A stretch of 64,000 bases of DNA, from contig CM059624.1 in NCBI GenBank assembly GCA_030435675.1, positions 6,844,769 through 6,908,768 of the forward strand. The letters are read 5' to 3'. Position 1 is the stretch's first letter, and every line of letters starts with the position of its first letter. This DNA is from Steinernema hermaphroditum (lineage: Eukaryota; Nematoda; Chromadorea; Rhabditida; Steinernematidae). Shown here in pieces: positions 11,787 through 25,068 of the stretch. The translations under genes and the position numbers were made by a program. The notes under the pieces are model-generated. The model was not told where the DNA came from, ran no database searches, and was given only the letters and a program-made list of their open reading frames with translations.

Positions 11787-12335
11787 TATGTACAGAATTT
11801 GTGAAATATGGCCATTTCATGGCCGATGGCCATTTGTGCACAAAACTTTCACATGTTTTCATCTTTTCATATGACAATGTTATTCTTTTCACCTTCACTA
11901 TCTGTCACATATCGGAGACGTCCTGTCCATTGCTGTTATTCATGTTCTTTCCACCGATATGTGGTCCCCAGAACATGGAAGTGGCATATCTTTCAGTGCC
12001 TTCGCCTCTCCCATCACTCAGTCCCATCACTCTTGATCCGTTTACAACTCCCTCCGTCCGGCACTCGCTTCCATCCGCCTACGGTATCCGTAGTTCTCGA
12101 AGTGTCAATCTAAAAAACGGCCTCCAGCGCCCTACATCCTTTTCGCACTGCCACACGATCGATCACTTTTCGATCGTTTCGACTGACACCGCGATCGGGC
12201 CTCGCGTCACTTCCCTCGTCTTCATCGATCTTCATCAAATTCTTCCTGATAGATCTCTTCATTTGCAATATGCGAAACAACAACGGTGAGGAGGAGTGAG
12301 GCTGAGGGGAAGACGACGATTCTGTACAGGAAAGG

Positions 12336-13276
12336 TCACGTGAGCATCCAGGAGAGCGCCAGCAGGACGAAGACGGTCAGCGGCGACCAGCGGGCGCTCA
12401 AAGGCGCCGAAGAAGCGGCGCCGTTGCACTTGTCGCCGTAGCAACTGCAGAGCTGCACCTCTCCGTACATCGGCTGGTTCATCCCGCGCACGGGATTAAA
12501 GAGGTGCGCACGTGGAAGACTCCGACAGGTGTCCATCTGGGTCATGAAGGCCAATTAAAGGAGGAAAGGAGGCCCGGGTTACCTGGCTGAAACGATGTGT
12601 CCTCAAGGCAGTCTGATTGAACCCGTTTAGAAGAAGGCGGTCGAGACAGCCTCGGATGTACTTGTACCCGATGAACACGCCTAAAGGGGTACTTAGGGGG
12701 AGCGGGTGGGGGCAACGGACCTGCTTCAACTTCGGGTTCGAGGAGACTTACGCAGACGGTCCCACAGAGCGTCGTGGGAATATTCTTTTGGAGCAAAGGG
12801 TCGTTGCACCGATTTGTGAAAACCTAAAAGATTTATTTGGAAGATGGACTGATGGATGGCGCGTCGGGACGTTTTGCAGACGACATAATTATGCGACCAC
12901 CCCACCGAGAGAGCAATATTTCAACAGAGCGCTTTTTGGAGCAAAAAACTGGGTCCGCTTATGAGGTTCTTGCCTAAGAAGGACGGAAGAAGTTAAACGA
13001 TTTTTTGGTATCTTTTGAAGTGAAAAGGATTGAAACTGACCTTAGGGGGATGGTACGTGGACTGGAGGTGCTGCCAGTTGTCCTGATAGCTGAGCGACAT
13101 GCAGGAGAAACATTCCAGTTCTCGGGGCAGTGTACCTAAAAGGTAATGTTTAGCGTCGACCTTCAATCAGGCAAGTAATGGCGCTTGGTCAGCTGGGTGC
13201 AGAAGAAACGTTTACCGGCGGAGGCCCATCGGAGGAGGTTGGAGATCAACACGAGAAACAGCGCCAAGCTCGACAT
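12336..13276 (-). CDS. ODR-2/HOT-type Ly-6 protein, GPI-anchored
   Basis: Five exons in good phase: 13276-13216, 13135-13041, 12823-12721, 12680-12583, 12536-12336; about 185 aa. Exon 1 is a signal peptide (MSSLALFLVLISNLLRWASA). The Ly-6 core has the CFSCMSLSYQDNW start, FTNRCNDP, TTLCGTVCVSLLEPE and YIRGCL, and ends with LCSCYGDKCNG, the CxxxxxCN end of three-finger domains. A hydrophobic C-terminal tail (PLTVFVLLALSWMLT) fits GPI-anchor addition. The pattern matches the nematode ODR-2/HOT family, surface proteins acting in neurons. Introns are about 40-200 nt. The family call is confident; the exact orthologue is not. Confidence 0.8.
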
Positions 13277-16200
13277 GACTTTCGCTTTTTCACCTCCTAC
13301 GCCTCGACGGAAACATCGGCGGATCGTCAGGCGCTGAATCTGTGCATCATCATCGAAGTCATTAGGGGACCGGACACGAGGTGCTAATGGGCAATTAAAG
13401 CGGCCAAAGGCGCACCATGGGTCGGGGTCGCCTCGAGGCACCTGTTCGCTGTCAACTCGTCACAATTCGCGCGTCCACAAGCGCCTCGCTGTGGACTCCT
13501 CGAGGGAAAATAAACAGACCCTCCGGCGACGACGCCGATATTCAAATTCCGGACATAACGGCGAAACCGATTATTCTTCCGACTCCCCCGGGGCCACTCA
13601 GAAGTGCTCGCCTTGGGTACCGTAACCCGCAGGGAGAGGGCATGTGTAATAATTTGTAAATTGGCCTGTAGTTGTTGTTCGACGGCGCGGGAGCCAATTC
13701 ATCACCACGCGACGCGATCAAAGCGCCGCCGGTGGTTGCCGGGCCGAAGGTGGCCAGGGGGGCGGGCTTCGTAATTGGACGACCTGGGGGAAGGGCGATG
13801 ATGGGAGAATCATATTTACGGCAGGAATTAGGAGCGCACGCGAAATGGGAGTGGGCCGAAGCGACGACCTGGGAAGACGGCCGTCTATTAATGCACGTCG
13901 GCGCGATCGGCGAAAAACGTTTTATAGGTGAGGGGACACTCTCTCTGTATTACAACTCGAGGGGATCAAAGGGAAAACAAGAGAAGACAACAATACATCA
14001 AGGGAGGATCCCAGATGACAGCAATTAAGTGCGGTTACGGTCGTTGAGATGTTATGATCAAGACGACGATTTGTGTCCATGGAAGTGCACTATAGTTGAT
14101 GGGAAACGGGGTCTGTTTTCGATCAGAAAGAGCACGGGAATTAGAGGCGCGACGATTCGAAAAAGAAGGCGACGCGTTGTTTGTACAGAGGTGTGGTTAA
14201 AGAAGTTAAAAACAATTTTGAGGGGAAGGGGTAATTTCCAGGTGTTTTCGCTAACCATTTTCGCCGTCAGCACAGCTGCAAACCTGCTCGCAAGGGAAAA
14301 AGAAGAGTGAAGTTTCGAGTTTATTTCTCGTATCTAAGGCTTACGCCTTGCGAGACGTCATATATAGTATGCACAAGAAACACATTGTCACGTGAAAGTG
14401 AAACATTTTTGATATGGAGAGACACACGACCGCTTTTTTATCTGAGTTAACCAAAAGATAGGGACAAACGGGAACTGTCTAGATAGGGTGAAGGGTACTG
14501 TATAATCTTTAGGATGCAAGCCTGCCAAAGTTGACTTCCAAAGATCAACAGAATATCTTTGCGATTTTAGTTTCTATCGGGGGAAGCGTTCTTGCAATGG
14601 TCAGTTGATAGATTGATCGCGTTGTAACGTAGTTAAAGGAACAAACAAAGCCTCCCCTCAATCTCAACACATAAAGGAAACATAGCAAAGTTATGCAAAA
14701 GGAAAGCGCCGAAAATAGATATGAACACCTCGTTCATGCATCTTCCCAAGACATGTGAATAATTCTCACTGGGACAAACTGTTCTCGGCCATCCACTTTT
14801 TGTAGAGAACGTTCCCATCGCACTCTCTCGCTCGTAGGCACGAGGCTCGCAAACCCAGCATTAACATGAAAATCATCATTTTCCGATACGAAATGCGCTC
14901 TTTCGGACGAAATCATACGCAATCATAGCGTAAGTGCACAAGCATGAGGAGCGATCGTAAACCGGGCGGACGTCCTCGGATCTCGGGATATCGCTCGGAA
15001 GTCGTCGTAACCGGAGACGCGCTTTGAAATCTAATGGATTTATGAGGAGATTCGGCGGACGAAGCGACCGGAAATCGGAAAGGAAGCCGCAGGAGGGGAC
15101 GTGCCTAGGGGAGAAGGAGCTCCGATGAAAAGAGCGCCGAATCGGTGATTAGGCGCGTAATTACCGTCCGCCTAGCGCCTAAGGAATGTGAGAATCGGCG
15201 ATTGGGACGAATAGATTAATAGTCGATGAGCTGCGGAGTTGGTATTTCCATTTGGGGCGGAGAGGTACGGAGGGGAAGTGCCAAACGATCCAATTGGAAC
15301 GGCACTTAGCGTCTCCTTAGCATATTTCGGCGATTCGATTTGCGGTCAAACGACATTAGAAGAGGTTGGGAAGTGCAGCGGAGGAATATTACGCGGACGC
15401 CTAAGTGGATTTGCGTTATAACCAGATATGACGATGAAGAGCCGCTTTGTACATTGAGGTAATAGCACGAAAATTGGCCAAGGAGAGAAGTGACTCAGAA
15501 GGAGAGTTGACCGGGAAAGGACAGAAGGGGGCGAGGGAGTTGGAATAGATGGATATTGCTTCAGATGTGATGTAAACATCCACAAACAGCGTCGATTGCA
15601 GGCTCTGACAGTAATTGCCACCAACAACGTGTGGAGATCGATCGCCGGGTGGAATGATGTGTGGGTGAAACATAGTCGCAATAAAAACCCATTATGAACA
15701 GTTTAGTATAAAACACAGGTCTAAGATGCTAATTAAAGGACAGTTTCTAGAACCCTGAAGAAGGCTAAATAAGAGCACTGTGACATAAGATATAACGTTT
15801 TTATTGTAACTAAGTTGTCCCTTGGCGATAACCTAGTTCAGCTGTGAGATTCTAAATCACATATGTAAGAAAGGTCTCCCTTAAAATGACAAATTTTAAT
15901 TTGAAAATGCAGGTCTAACTAAAGGAGGCTTTACAAGCTCTCACTATACACTGATCTCCTTAACAACCTGCTCACAACATGTAACCACTTTATTATATGG
16001 TTGTTATTCTAAAAATAACGCGATTGTCCGAGGATGCGGAAGAGTGCAGTCACAGGGAAGTCACGAAACAGGAGATCTCGGTCGACATTCCCAGATGCCA
16101 ACGATACTTCTCTAATCAGTCCCCGGAGAGTTGGGGGGAAGTTAATCGCCGCAATCGAGAGACACTCGACTCAAAATAACCCGAAAACAGAGCGATTCTA

Positions 16201-17596
16201 ACGACGACGTTTTCGGCCAATTTTGCTCGAAAAATAGATATCCGCCGCCGCACGACAACACCTCGAGTTCACCGAGTCACTCCAAAGAATTCATTGGCCG
16301 CCTCGCACAAACAGCTTCTTCTTCGATGCCCCCGTTCAAAAGGTAATTCCGGTGACTGGCCGAACCCTTAGGGCCAAGGTGCTGGAGGCGCAGGCGCAAC
16401 CGTCGCCAGGGAGACTTTTCCCACCGTGTGCGCGTGCAGGCGGAGAAACGGCAATTCCGCGACCCCTGGGGCGAGTTGGGCAGGTAGGCCTCGACTAATT
16501 GACGCTCTTCCAAAGGGGCCAAAAATTGGATTGAGGCCGAGAAGAAGAAGACGGGGAGGAGGGGCGCCTTCGGGAGGGGAACCTAAGCGGCGAATTGAGT
16601 CGAGTCGATTTGCTTTCCGCGCGCGAGAGTTTAATTGATGGATAACGAGATTACGCGTGGCGACATGCGGCGGCGAATCGTGCTCAGGAGTCCCAAGGAG
16701 GCGCCGAGTGGAGACGGCGGTTTCGATGCGCTCAAGGGGTTATTACGCGCCAAGTTTAGGTTCTCCTTCTCGGAAATTGCGTGTTTGATTAGAGGATATC
16801 CGCCGTCGGGGGCTGTTTGTCGTTTATTCCCTTTCCCTCTCAAAAAGTTTCATTTCGGTTTGGAACGCATAAAAAGAAAAATTCAGAGATATCCCTGTCG
16901 GGGTTTTGACGGAATGTTCTTGGAGTGATTTCTACCACAAGGCATTTGGGGACTCTTCTGCACCGCACCTACACAGTGATCACAAGCACTCAGAACATTC
17001 CGAATAAATAATTAATCACAAAAAATCGATTTCAGTCGAAAACATCATTGCACACCTTCAAGAGACAGAGAGAAGTTCAAGAGCCTATTTGTGGTGTTAT
17101 GTACTCGTCTGAAAACAGAGAGATGAATTGACTATTCTGTCTCAAAAAGGGCGTGAGAACGGGAAGGGTGACATTTCTGTCTCGTCTGCACCAAAGGGTT
17201 ATTTGTTAGGGGAGTGCCTGGTGGACCGATTGCAGACGAGACAGAAAAATCTTTGTGCCAAAAATCAGTATGAACCGATGACATTTCTGAGCTGTGATCT
17301 CCAAAATGTGAAATTTCTGGAAATAGTACGGTATCGGTGCAGGATCACGTGCGTATCTGCGCCTCTTTGGGTTCAAAAGAGCTCTTTTGTGTTTAGTCGA
17401 CATCGCAACTCTGACGATATATGACGTCTTTTAGAATGCGCGTTGTCATACATACCGAAGAGCAGGCATGTCGATAACTTTCTGCTCCCGCCACAATGCA
17501 CTTTTCTAATGGAGGGAGGACAATACAAGGCATTTGAAGTGAATGAATGGAGCGCTTTCACAAGAAAAAGACAGCAAAATCGGTTGGGTCACTTAC
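13277..17596. other. Stretch without a supported gene
   Basis: No frame on either strand shows convincing coding character or a chain of spliceable exons. The sequence mixes GC-rich blocks (13400-13850, 15000-15200, 16280-16780) with AT-rich ones. The only structured item I could confirm is the inverted repeat near 17174-17247. Confidence 0.4.
17174..17247. repeat. Perfect 17-bp inverted repeat with 40-nt loop
   Basis: TTTCTGTCTCGTCTGCA at 17174-17190 is the exact reverse complement of 17231-17247. The words TTCTGTCTC and ACATTTCTG also recur just upstream (17135-17150) and downstream (17280-17290). This could be the remnant of a small foldback element or a stem-loop in RNA; no function is evident. 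Confidence 0.75.
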
Positions 17597-17786
17597 TGTA
17601 GGTCTTCTTCTTGAAGGTGTGCCTGGGGTCGTCGTCGGCCCACGAGGTCCGCACGAACTCCCTCTGTTCGTCAGCGTCGGAGGCCGCCTTCTTGGGTGGT
17701 CCCCGGAGGGCCGTTCCCTTCCTGTAGGCGTCGAGGAGCGGGAGAATCAGGAGGGGCAGAAGACGACAGACGGCGACAGTTCGCAT
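17597..17786 (-). CDS. Orphan first exon with signal peptide
   Basis: The ATG at 17786 (minus strand) opens a frame beginning MRTVAVCRLLPLLILPLL, a good signal peptide, followed by a charged stretch rich in Arg, Lys, Asp and Glu. The frame meets a strong donor (TACA|gtaagtgac) at 17596 in phase 1. No downstream exon was found on the minus strand. I do not recognise the product; it is probably the 5' end of a secreted protein. Confidence 0.4.
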
Positions 17787-20700
17787 CGCATTCTCGCCCG
17801 ACGCCCTTTCGTCTCCGCCGGGCGATCGCTTTAAGTGAGAGATTGCGTTCGAAGTGTCAATAAAGCGACTGGAAGGAGTCAAAACAAGTGAATATTCAAT
17901 CGCGAGATCTCGCACAAACAAGTCGATCGCGTCAACTTAGGGCCAACTTAGTGCACACGTAGGAATACGCATACGATTAGGGCCGAAGCGTCGATAATCG
18001 CCGAATTGGGGCGCGAGAGGAGTTAATAATTCAAAGGGACTAATTGAGAGTTCTGGAATCAAGTTCTGCCTACTTGCTCTGGGTGGCTCTGTGGACGGAT
18101 GAGCTTGCAGAGGATAGCACCTGGTGATTATGGCGCGTTTGACAAATAGTCATTATCCATCATGTGGATTGGCTGGATGCTTCGAACTAAATGGGGGACC
18201 CTCTTGGACTTTGAGGCGGTAGGTGGGAAGAAATACAGAGCGCGGTTGGATCAAGGAGACAAGCCACTTATCCCCTTTCTCTGGAAACAAGAAAACACAT
18301 GATTTTAGTCAAAAGATGACTGTTCCGGCAACTGAGAAAACCACGCATTGGGCGCTGTTGTTCTAACATAAAGTAGTTTACGGGTTTCGTCGGATTTAGG
18401 TTGCTGGCACGTTTCCTGACGTTCTTTACCAAGTCAAAGTCACCAGTTATTCAGTTTTACCGCTTAAATCAATAGTGATGAAGAGGTACGCCAGGTAAAA
18501 ACCACTCTGCAGATAAAACGCTTTTAATCTTTGATTGCTATGGGCACCTTTCACTGATAAGCACTTCTAAATGCTCTTTTTAGCTCAATACAAGAGAGCT
18601 TTGAAGTTAGAGTCTCTCCTACAGTTAGTCCCGCCGTGTTTAATTAGATGCTTACAGCAACAAATCAACCAATTGTGAAGAGAAATTTAAGATAGCCATG
18701 AAATCCCACAAGAAGTGAGTGTAGTGATCATAGAAATCTTCAAACGAAATGTGATCTTTCGTGACGTTGTCGCCACGCCCTTCACATCTTTTCGACCATT
18801 TCTCTCCGCCAAAGACACGAACAGACCGTTCCCAATGACGAGAAGAACTCAGAAGAACACCCGGCACCAAAGACAAAAGCAGAATAAATCTAAGGGCTCT
18901 GGACCAGGCTGGGACTGAATGCTAATAAAGACGCGCCAGCGGAGGTCGATGGGCGCGTGGGGAGCGGCGGAAATCGCGAAAGGAGATCTCTTTCGACATT
19001 CGCAATTGCGATTGCGGAGTGAAAAACGGCCGCGAAGAGGTCTCGCGGGATCGCTCAGTGCCGATGATCCATAACAGAGATAAGCAGCTCGGGGAGAAGT
19101 CGGGGAATTGAGTTGTCGCGTGGAGAAGAAGCGCCTGGGAACAGATCGATTTGGCATTCACTGTGAGATCGATTTTGAGGGGCCTGTCCTATCCGCTTTC
19201 AGTGATTCAAAATAGAATGGGATAGAGCATGAAGAATAGAACTGGTGGACAAGATGACTTTTTGGGAAATTGCTCAAAAGGAGACGAGAAGAGGGTTGCC
19301 AACTAATTATGTTTATGAGAAGTCCCCACCGAAAAGTCTTTCTTAAGAAAACTCAAAAAACAGGCATGGGTCGATTTTATCACCAAGTGCGGTCGATTTT
19401 CGCATTTTGAGCATTTGGTAATTCTACAGGTTACTAAGCGCTCAACTGACAAACAGGTAATGATCGAGACTAGAGGCAAAATAATTTACCCATTTTGTGT
19501 ACCAATCTAGGCCTACCAGTTGTATCTGGTCTCGTGTCGATCTTAGCGTTACATTTGTCACATGACCGTTCACTTGTCAGTTGAGTGCTTACAGTAACCT
19601 ACAGTCCCGTGTGCGTTTTGCAGATGTAGAAATGAAGCGAAAAAAAAAAGAAAACTTCCCATGGCTTTCCATGAGTTCCCAATGATTGCGTTATTATGAA
19701 AGTCGTTAACTTTGTGTATCGATTTTAAAGAACAGAGCATGACGTAAAACAAAAACTAATAAAAGAACGAAAATTGCCGTGTTTAAGGACTGACTCGAAC
19801 GAGAATTCGCCTGGAAACGGCCGATTCTCCTCTTCCAGTCGATGTATTCCCGATTCTTTCGAATAGAAAACGTGCAATTTGGACGGAAGGGGATATTCCA
19901 ATCCTTGGTAGAAGGAGTTTCGACGTTGTCGAGTTGGGAATACACCATCTAGAAGCGGAGAATCGACCTCTTCTAGGAGGGATATAAAAATGAGAGATTA
20001 TTCAACTAGGGGAGTGACCTAAAAAATTACTCATTTAGCCTAGGTCTAATAGATCAAATCCAGTTAGTAGAAGTGAACCACATTTCGTCACAGATCCCTC
20101 CAACGAAATCAAATCACGAGGATCTAACGACTCTCTCCACACTAATTTCAAGAAGCTCCGAGCGATAGGCAATCGAATGGGCCGACTCACGAGCACCGCA
20201 AACACGTGTTCTTAGATCGCCTGGCGACGAAGTGCTCATTCGAATTTAAAGATCTCACATGGATGCCGACGGCCAATAATAACGATAATGACGCTCGCGA
20301 GATTGCGGCGGTCCTCTCGGCCATCACTCAAAGTGTCAAAAGGCGGAGAGATTCCCCGCGGGAGAGGCGCAGCGCTAATCGCACCGAAATGGGCTGTACA
20401 GCCGATGGAGGGTCGATGGACCATAATTACGGGCACCTCGGAAGAAGCGCGCGCTTCCTGCCCGGGAAGTCGTGCACACAATTCTAGCGTCGCCACCGAA
20501 AATTGCCGATTTCCGGAGCCAAAAGGGCGCAAAAAGCGAAGGTCCTCCGCCCCGAGGGGCCGAACTTGGCCGAAAGTTGGCATTGTTAATCCCGCGCGTG
20601 TCTTGGCGCGACAATTTCTAATTAATCAAGGGAGAAGCAATATCATCTCTGTTTGCTCGCCTTCTTAGGACTGCTCGAGGCCGAAGGCGACGAAAACGAA

Positions 20701-23561
20701 ACCGCGCCGAGATGAATAATTGCCCTCCCCAATTTAATATTCATATGGCGCAAAAGGCGTTTTTATCGGGCCAAGGAAGTAAACAAATTAGCGAAAGATC
20801 GCCGGGGTCTTCCGCCGCGGCTAAGTGGACCCCAGATGGCGACGGCGCTGTATGAAACCCGAGCCGAGGGCCGCCGGTGTTTGCCAAGACCTGCCCGAGG
20901 CCTCGAAAGTTGGAAGAAGGAACTGACCTTGGGACGAGGCGTCCTGCAGCGACAGGTTCGCGCTTAGCTGGTTCGCCATCATGATGAAGCGGGCCAGGGG
21001 GAGGTAGATGCCGCCCATCGCGAGGAGTCACATCATCCTGTCGGGGAGAAACTTCGCTGAAATTAGAAAGAACACTGAGCGGATCTGTGGAAGGACGCGT
21101 AGAACAAACGACGCGCCAACTTAATGAGCTCTGGAATGCTAAGAAAAGTAGCCGAAAACACACTTAGGTGACAAGGACAGAGGGGATGGGAGGAACTTGA
21201 ATCTTGAGTTCCATGTGTGGGCAGGCAATTCGAATAACATGGAGCTGTAGGCGTCGCCTTCTCCTCATTACTCCAGTGTTCTGTCAAAGGGAATAGCAAA
21301 GGATACGATACACTGGAATCAGACAGAATCGACCATAGTCCGGAAGGCGAATCCCGAAATCTGCTCTGTCCAAGGGAATCGTTTGCAATGCTTGCACGCA
21401 ACACTGATCTATAATTAGGGCCGCACACCTAGCAAGACCGAGAGCAGCCTTGAAAGGAAGTCTTCGGATAATAAGGGCTTTATTCGGCTGCAGAATTGGT
21501 CCTCTGATGATGCTGATCGCCGCTAAACCAAACGCATCTCATAACGTTTACAGCCGAAATGGGGTCATTTGCTGAGTTAGGCCTGAATAGGGTCTTGACG
21601 CTTCTTGAAATGAAAATATACTAAAAGGGATACAGAATTGAGGCGACTAGTCGACATATTTGACCCAACGGGAGTGTTGTGGACATTCAAATCTGGAAGG
21701 CACTTAGGGGTTCGAAGAGGGAGGTGGCAGGCTCGGCAAAGCAGAAAGTTCTAATCAGAAACAGGATTTTCGATCCAGTAAACTTTGAATCTGTCCCGAA
21801 CGATTTGAAAATAAAGTACTTTTAATATAAATCTTTCCAATGTGGTCTCTTCAGAATTCAGAAACAAATCAAAAATCACATTTTTGTTCAGCTTCTCGAC
21901 CTCTTCGTTGGGTTCCAGGTTCTCCAGTTCTGAAATCCCACAGGAAGGAACCAAATCGAGGCAAATCGACTAAAATACACTTTGCCGAAGAGGTCATGAG
22001 AATGCGGAATTACAAACCAAAATAGCATTTCCACGCCTTCCAGCCACCAGAAATCGCACAGCATACAAAATGAAGCTCTTCTCGGCGCCGGCTATCACAA
22101 TGCACAGGAAGTGGAGCAACAAAAACGGCGCGGACAGAATTCTAATAGATGACGGCACTCGGCGACCCATTCGGAATTAACTCAAATCTCCCTAATCTTC
22201 CGGTGCCCGAGCAGCCCTAACGCGTTCGTCCGAACCGAGTGGAAAGGTTAATTAAGTGGAAGTTTGTTTTGGCGACCGCCGGGCAGAGCGAATCCACAAA
22301 AGTGGAGAGGCGCAAAAAGTGGTTCGGACTTGCTAAGGGGGCGAAAGTGAGTCCCGGAGGGAAAGTGAATGATCACGCCGAGATTGCACACAGAGATTAT
22401 AAATCTTTCGTCAACTTTTCGATTGAAACTCAAATCGCCAGGGAGCGGAGGGCGCCGCTGCAGTGCACCTAGGAGGCGAATCCGGAAGAGAAGACGCGGT
22501 GAAGAGGATGAGGAGGAGAAACAGGTGAACTGATGCATAAGTGCGAAGGGCGATGAATGGGTTGCCGGAGGGCGATGGCACCGGAAGACGCGTTCCCACG
22601 CGGCGGTGCGCGTTTCGCACATTTTGCAAACGTGTGGGAGAAGCGCCGAAGGGTCACTTGGAGGGGGAGGACTCCTTTTGCGATTCGGATCGCGGAGGAA
22701 ACACGGAATTTGGAATATTTCCATACAGATTGTGCATTGGAACAAGTAATGCAAGATATAATCATGCGCTTCTTCGACGATGAAATGTTTCCAACTTTGC
22801 AAACAACAAAACATTTTGTTATCGTTCGTGTGGCGCCTCTTTCCGGCCTGCTTTGAAAAGTGCCCCTTTAAGTTCAAATCTTCTTGTATAGGCGCTTTTC
22901 AGATCTAGAAAACAATTTCAGTTTACAAGGCTGCGTCCTTAATACCCTTTGTTATATGAAATGTGGCAAACATAGAAAGCAGAAAGATGCGTGGTATTAG
23001 CGCCGATCCCCAGGCGCTACAGCCGCACTACCTATTGAGAAATTTTGTGGTCATTTTCGGAACGATTTGTCTCACATGGTTCCACACTAATAGATGTCTT
23101 CTGTATTGAATTTCCTGGAGAATTTAACTGCGTTAGAATGACAGGAGAACAATTGCAGCTGAGCAGGGTGCGTCCTTTGCCCTCGGGTGCTGATTTTACA
23201 TGGCCGAGAGATCTTTGAATATTCGCCTTTCTTGCGCGTTTTCGACTCAATTTCTTTGCTGTACTGTGTTAATTTGCCCCGTTCAACATCTCTGATATTA
23301 GTTTGACATTTGATTCATTCATGTATTCATGTATTCGCTTCAGATCCAAACGACGCCTTTGATAATTCGATGATTTCCGAAATTTGGCGCCATCAATAAA
23401 CGCAGTCCACGGCGCACAGCGTCCTTTCACCCCCTTCCCCTTTCCTCCAAACTTCGGTTCTCTCCTCCCCTCACAGCCCACTTTCAGCCATAAACAGTCT
23501 CCGTGCATCCTGGTTACGTGTGCGCGATCCGGACAGGCCTCCTCCGTCTCTCTTTCAGGCG
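17787..23561. other. Mostly noncoding stretch with one possible exon
   Basis: Apart from the possible exon at 20928-21018, I find no supportable gene. Open frames here lack protein character and are mirrored on the opposite strand. The end of the stretch (23545-23561) is pyrimidine-rich and ends in TTTCAGGCG just before the ATG of the next gene, so it includes that gene's leader. Confidence 0.4.
20928..21018 (-). CDS. Possible first exon, hydrophobic N-terminus
   Basis: The ATG at 21018 on the minus strand gives MGGIYLPLARFIMMANQ and continues in frame to a CAAG|gtcagt donor in phase 1. A CCCGACAG acceptor lies 19 nt before the ATG. The peptide is hydrophobic, as in a signal sequence. No second exon was found. 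Weak evidence; it may be chance. Confidence 0.2.
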
Positions 23562-24461
23562 ATGACGTCGCACAAAGACGAACAACTGCTGCAGGACATC
23601 GTGCGCAACTTCCACAAGTGCCGCAGCTGCTCGAGCCCGACGGCCCTCCTGCTCCCCGACGACCGCTTCGACGGGGAGAAGGAGCCTCCGAGGGGCGGAC
23701 AGAAGGTCGGCATCCAGCATCGGGGACTCAAATGTTCCGAGTGTGACTACGAGCTTCCCTACGAGAGGGCGAAGTTCATCTACAGCTACGAGCACCTGCA
23801 CAGACGTGGGTTTCCACTTCCAATGGGGGACCAAGAACCGATGTTTAGAGTTGTTCAACGTCTGCTCGAAATTCACGAACAGGCATATCTTCTTCTGTTG
23901 CACGTGCAAAAAACGCCTTCTTGTCGACTCGTTCTACTTCTGCCGCAAATGTCTCGGCAATGCCGGCGCCCCGTTCTCGGTACTGCCTGAACGCGACCTT
24001 CTCTACGCCCTCTTTCAGGCCTCTCAGTGTGCGCACTGCGCGATCCGAGACCACCCCGGGGGAGAGGAGCACTGCCTCGAATCCGGAGTCAACATGGGGC
24101 GACCCTGGTCGGTTTGGATCGCTCACCACCTCTACGAAATGACCAAAAAGGAGGCGGTACGTGGTGTCTGAGTGGGGGGTACTGTAGACTCTTCTAGGCG
24201 GCAGAGACGCCCCAGATGGTGCAGATCATGAGGGCACGGTTCGGATTCCCGGCCGAAGAGACTTCAGAGGTGCAGAGGAAAGTCGAGGAAGTCGAGGAGT
24301 TGAAGAACGTCGAGATGGCCCTTCTGGTGGAGAAGATCTTTATGGCCTACACTCAGAGCCAGCAGGAGGAAGTGATCGAGGAGGGGGAGACGGACGGAAC
24401 GGCCGAGAAGAAGGTGAGCACCAAGAAGAAGGGAAGGAAGAAGAAGTCAAAGAAAAAGTAA
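23562..24461 (+). CDS. Cys/His-rich zinc-ribbon/B-box-like protein, family member A
   Basis: Exons 23562-23805, 23849-24156 and 24198-24461; about 271 aa. Ordered CxxC pairs are CRSC, LKCSECDYE, FCCTCKKR and FCRKC, then CAHCAIRDHPGGEEHC, which resembles the second half of a B-box. The N-terminal pairs probably form zinc ribbons. A Glu-rich helical stretch follows, and the protein ends in a Lys-rich tail (KKKGRKKKSKKK). Two relatives lie downstream at 25895 and 27185 with the same order of motifs, so this is a local tandem family. A TTTCAG acceptor directly precedes GCG-ATG. The stop is 18 nt from that of the opposing MIF4G gene. Function unknown; I do not recognise a named family. Confidence 0.75.
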
Positions 24462-24479
24462 CATTTATTTCCTCTGTTG

Positions 24480-25068
24480 TTAATCCCAATTTCTCTTCCT
24501 CAAACAGACTAACTCTTCTAGCAGTCCCTTGTTGAAACAGTCCTCTGCGCGTAGCCTCCTGCTCAGCAAAATCACGAAAGTGTCCACTCCGAACTCGGCG
24601 CGTTTCTCGACCGGTCTCTGGGCCCAATTTGGGCCCGTCTTCGAGAGGAACTCTATGATGCGCTCCTCGATCGTCTCGTCCCAGTCGTTCTACACTGCTT
24701 CCAGTATAACCAGCCTAACCGACCTCAAACATCATCTGCACGACGGATTGCGCCACACTCTCCGGGACCATGTTCTGGCAGTACAGTTCTGCGTTGAGGC
24801 GAGCGAGGCAGAGCTTCTTCTCCTTCGAATGCTCTCTTCTCTTTTCATGAAGAAAGGACGCTTCGGTGACAAGCTGGACGTTGTCCAGAAGGCGCCTCTG
24901 GAAGGCTTTCGATCCGCAATATCTTCTTTCTCTTTCGATCAGTTTGGAGGAAGTGCGGACGAGAAGTTCTAGAAGTTTCGGACACTGCAGAATATGGTCG
25001 CAGATACGATCGGCCAGGTCCTCGAGTTCCTTCACGGAAGAGTATAGCTCAAGTGTAGCGAATGACAT
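24480..25068 (-). CDS. Minimal MIF4G-domain protein (eIF4G-like)
   Basis: Exons 25068-24724 and 24689-24480 with a 34-nt intron (phase 0); about 184 aa. The single domain matches MIF4G in order: LEDLADRICDHIL, then FQRRLLDNVQL, then an insert and LARLNAELYCQNMVPESVAQ, DWDETIEERIIEFLSKTG and finally LLEELVCLRKRNWD, which corresponds to the LQDVxDLRxxNW end of eIF4G MIF4G domains. MIF4G is a helical repeat that binds the helicase eIF4A or related partners. Nothing else is attached: no eIF4E site and no MA3 domain, so this is a very short member, perhaps a regulator or a derived copy. The gene lies between members A and B of the Cys-rich family on the opposite strand. A minus-strand AATAAA (24464-24469) sits just past the stop. 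Confidence 0.65.

Noticed and set aside
22248..22877. A 209-codon minus-strand frame
   Set aside because: No protein-like composition or motif, and rival frames of similar length on the other strand; probably chance in GC-rich DNA.
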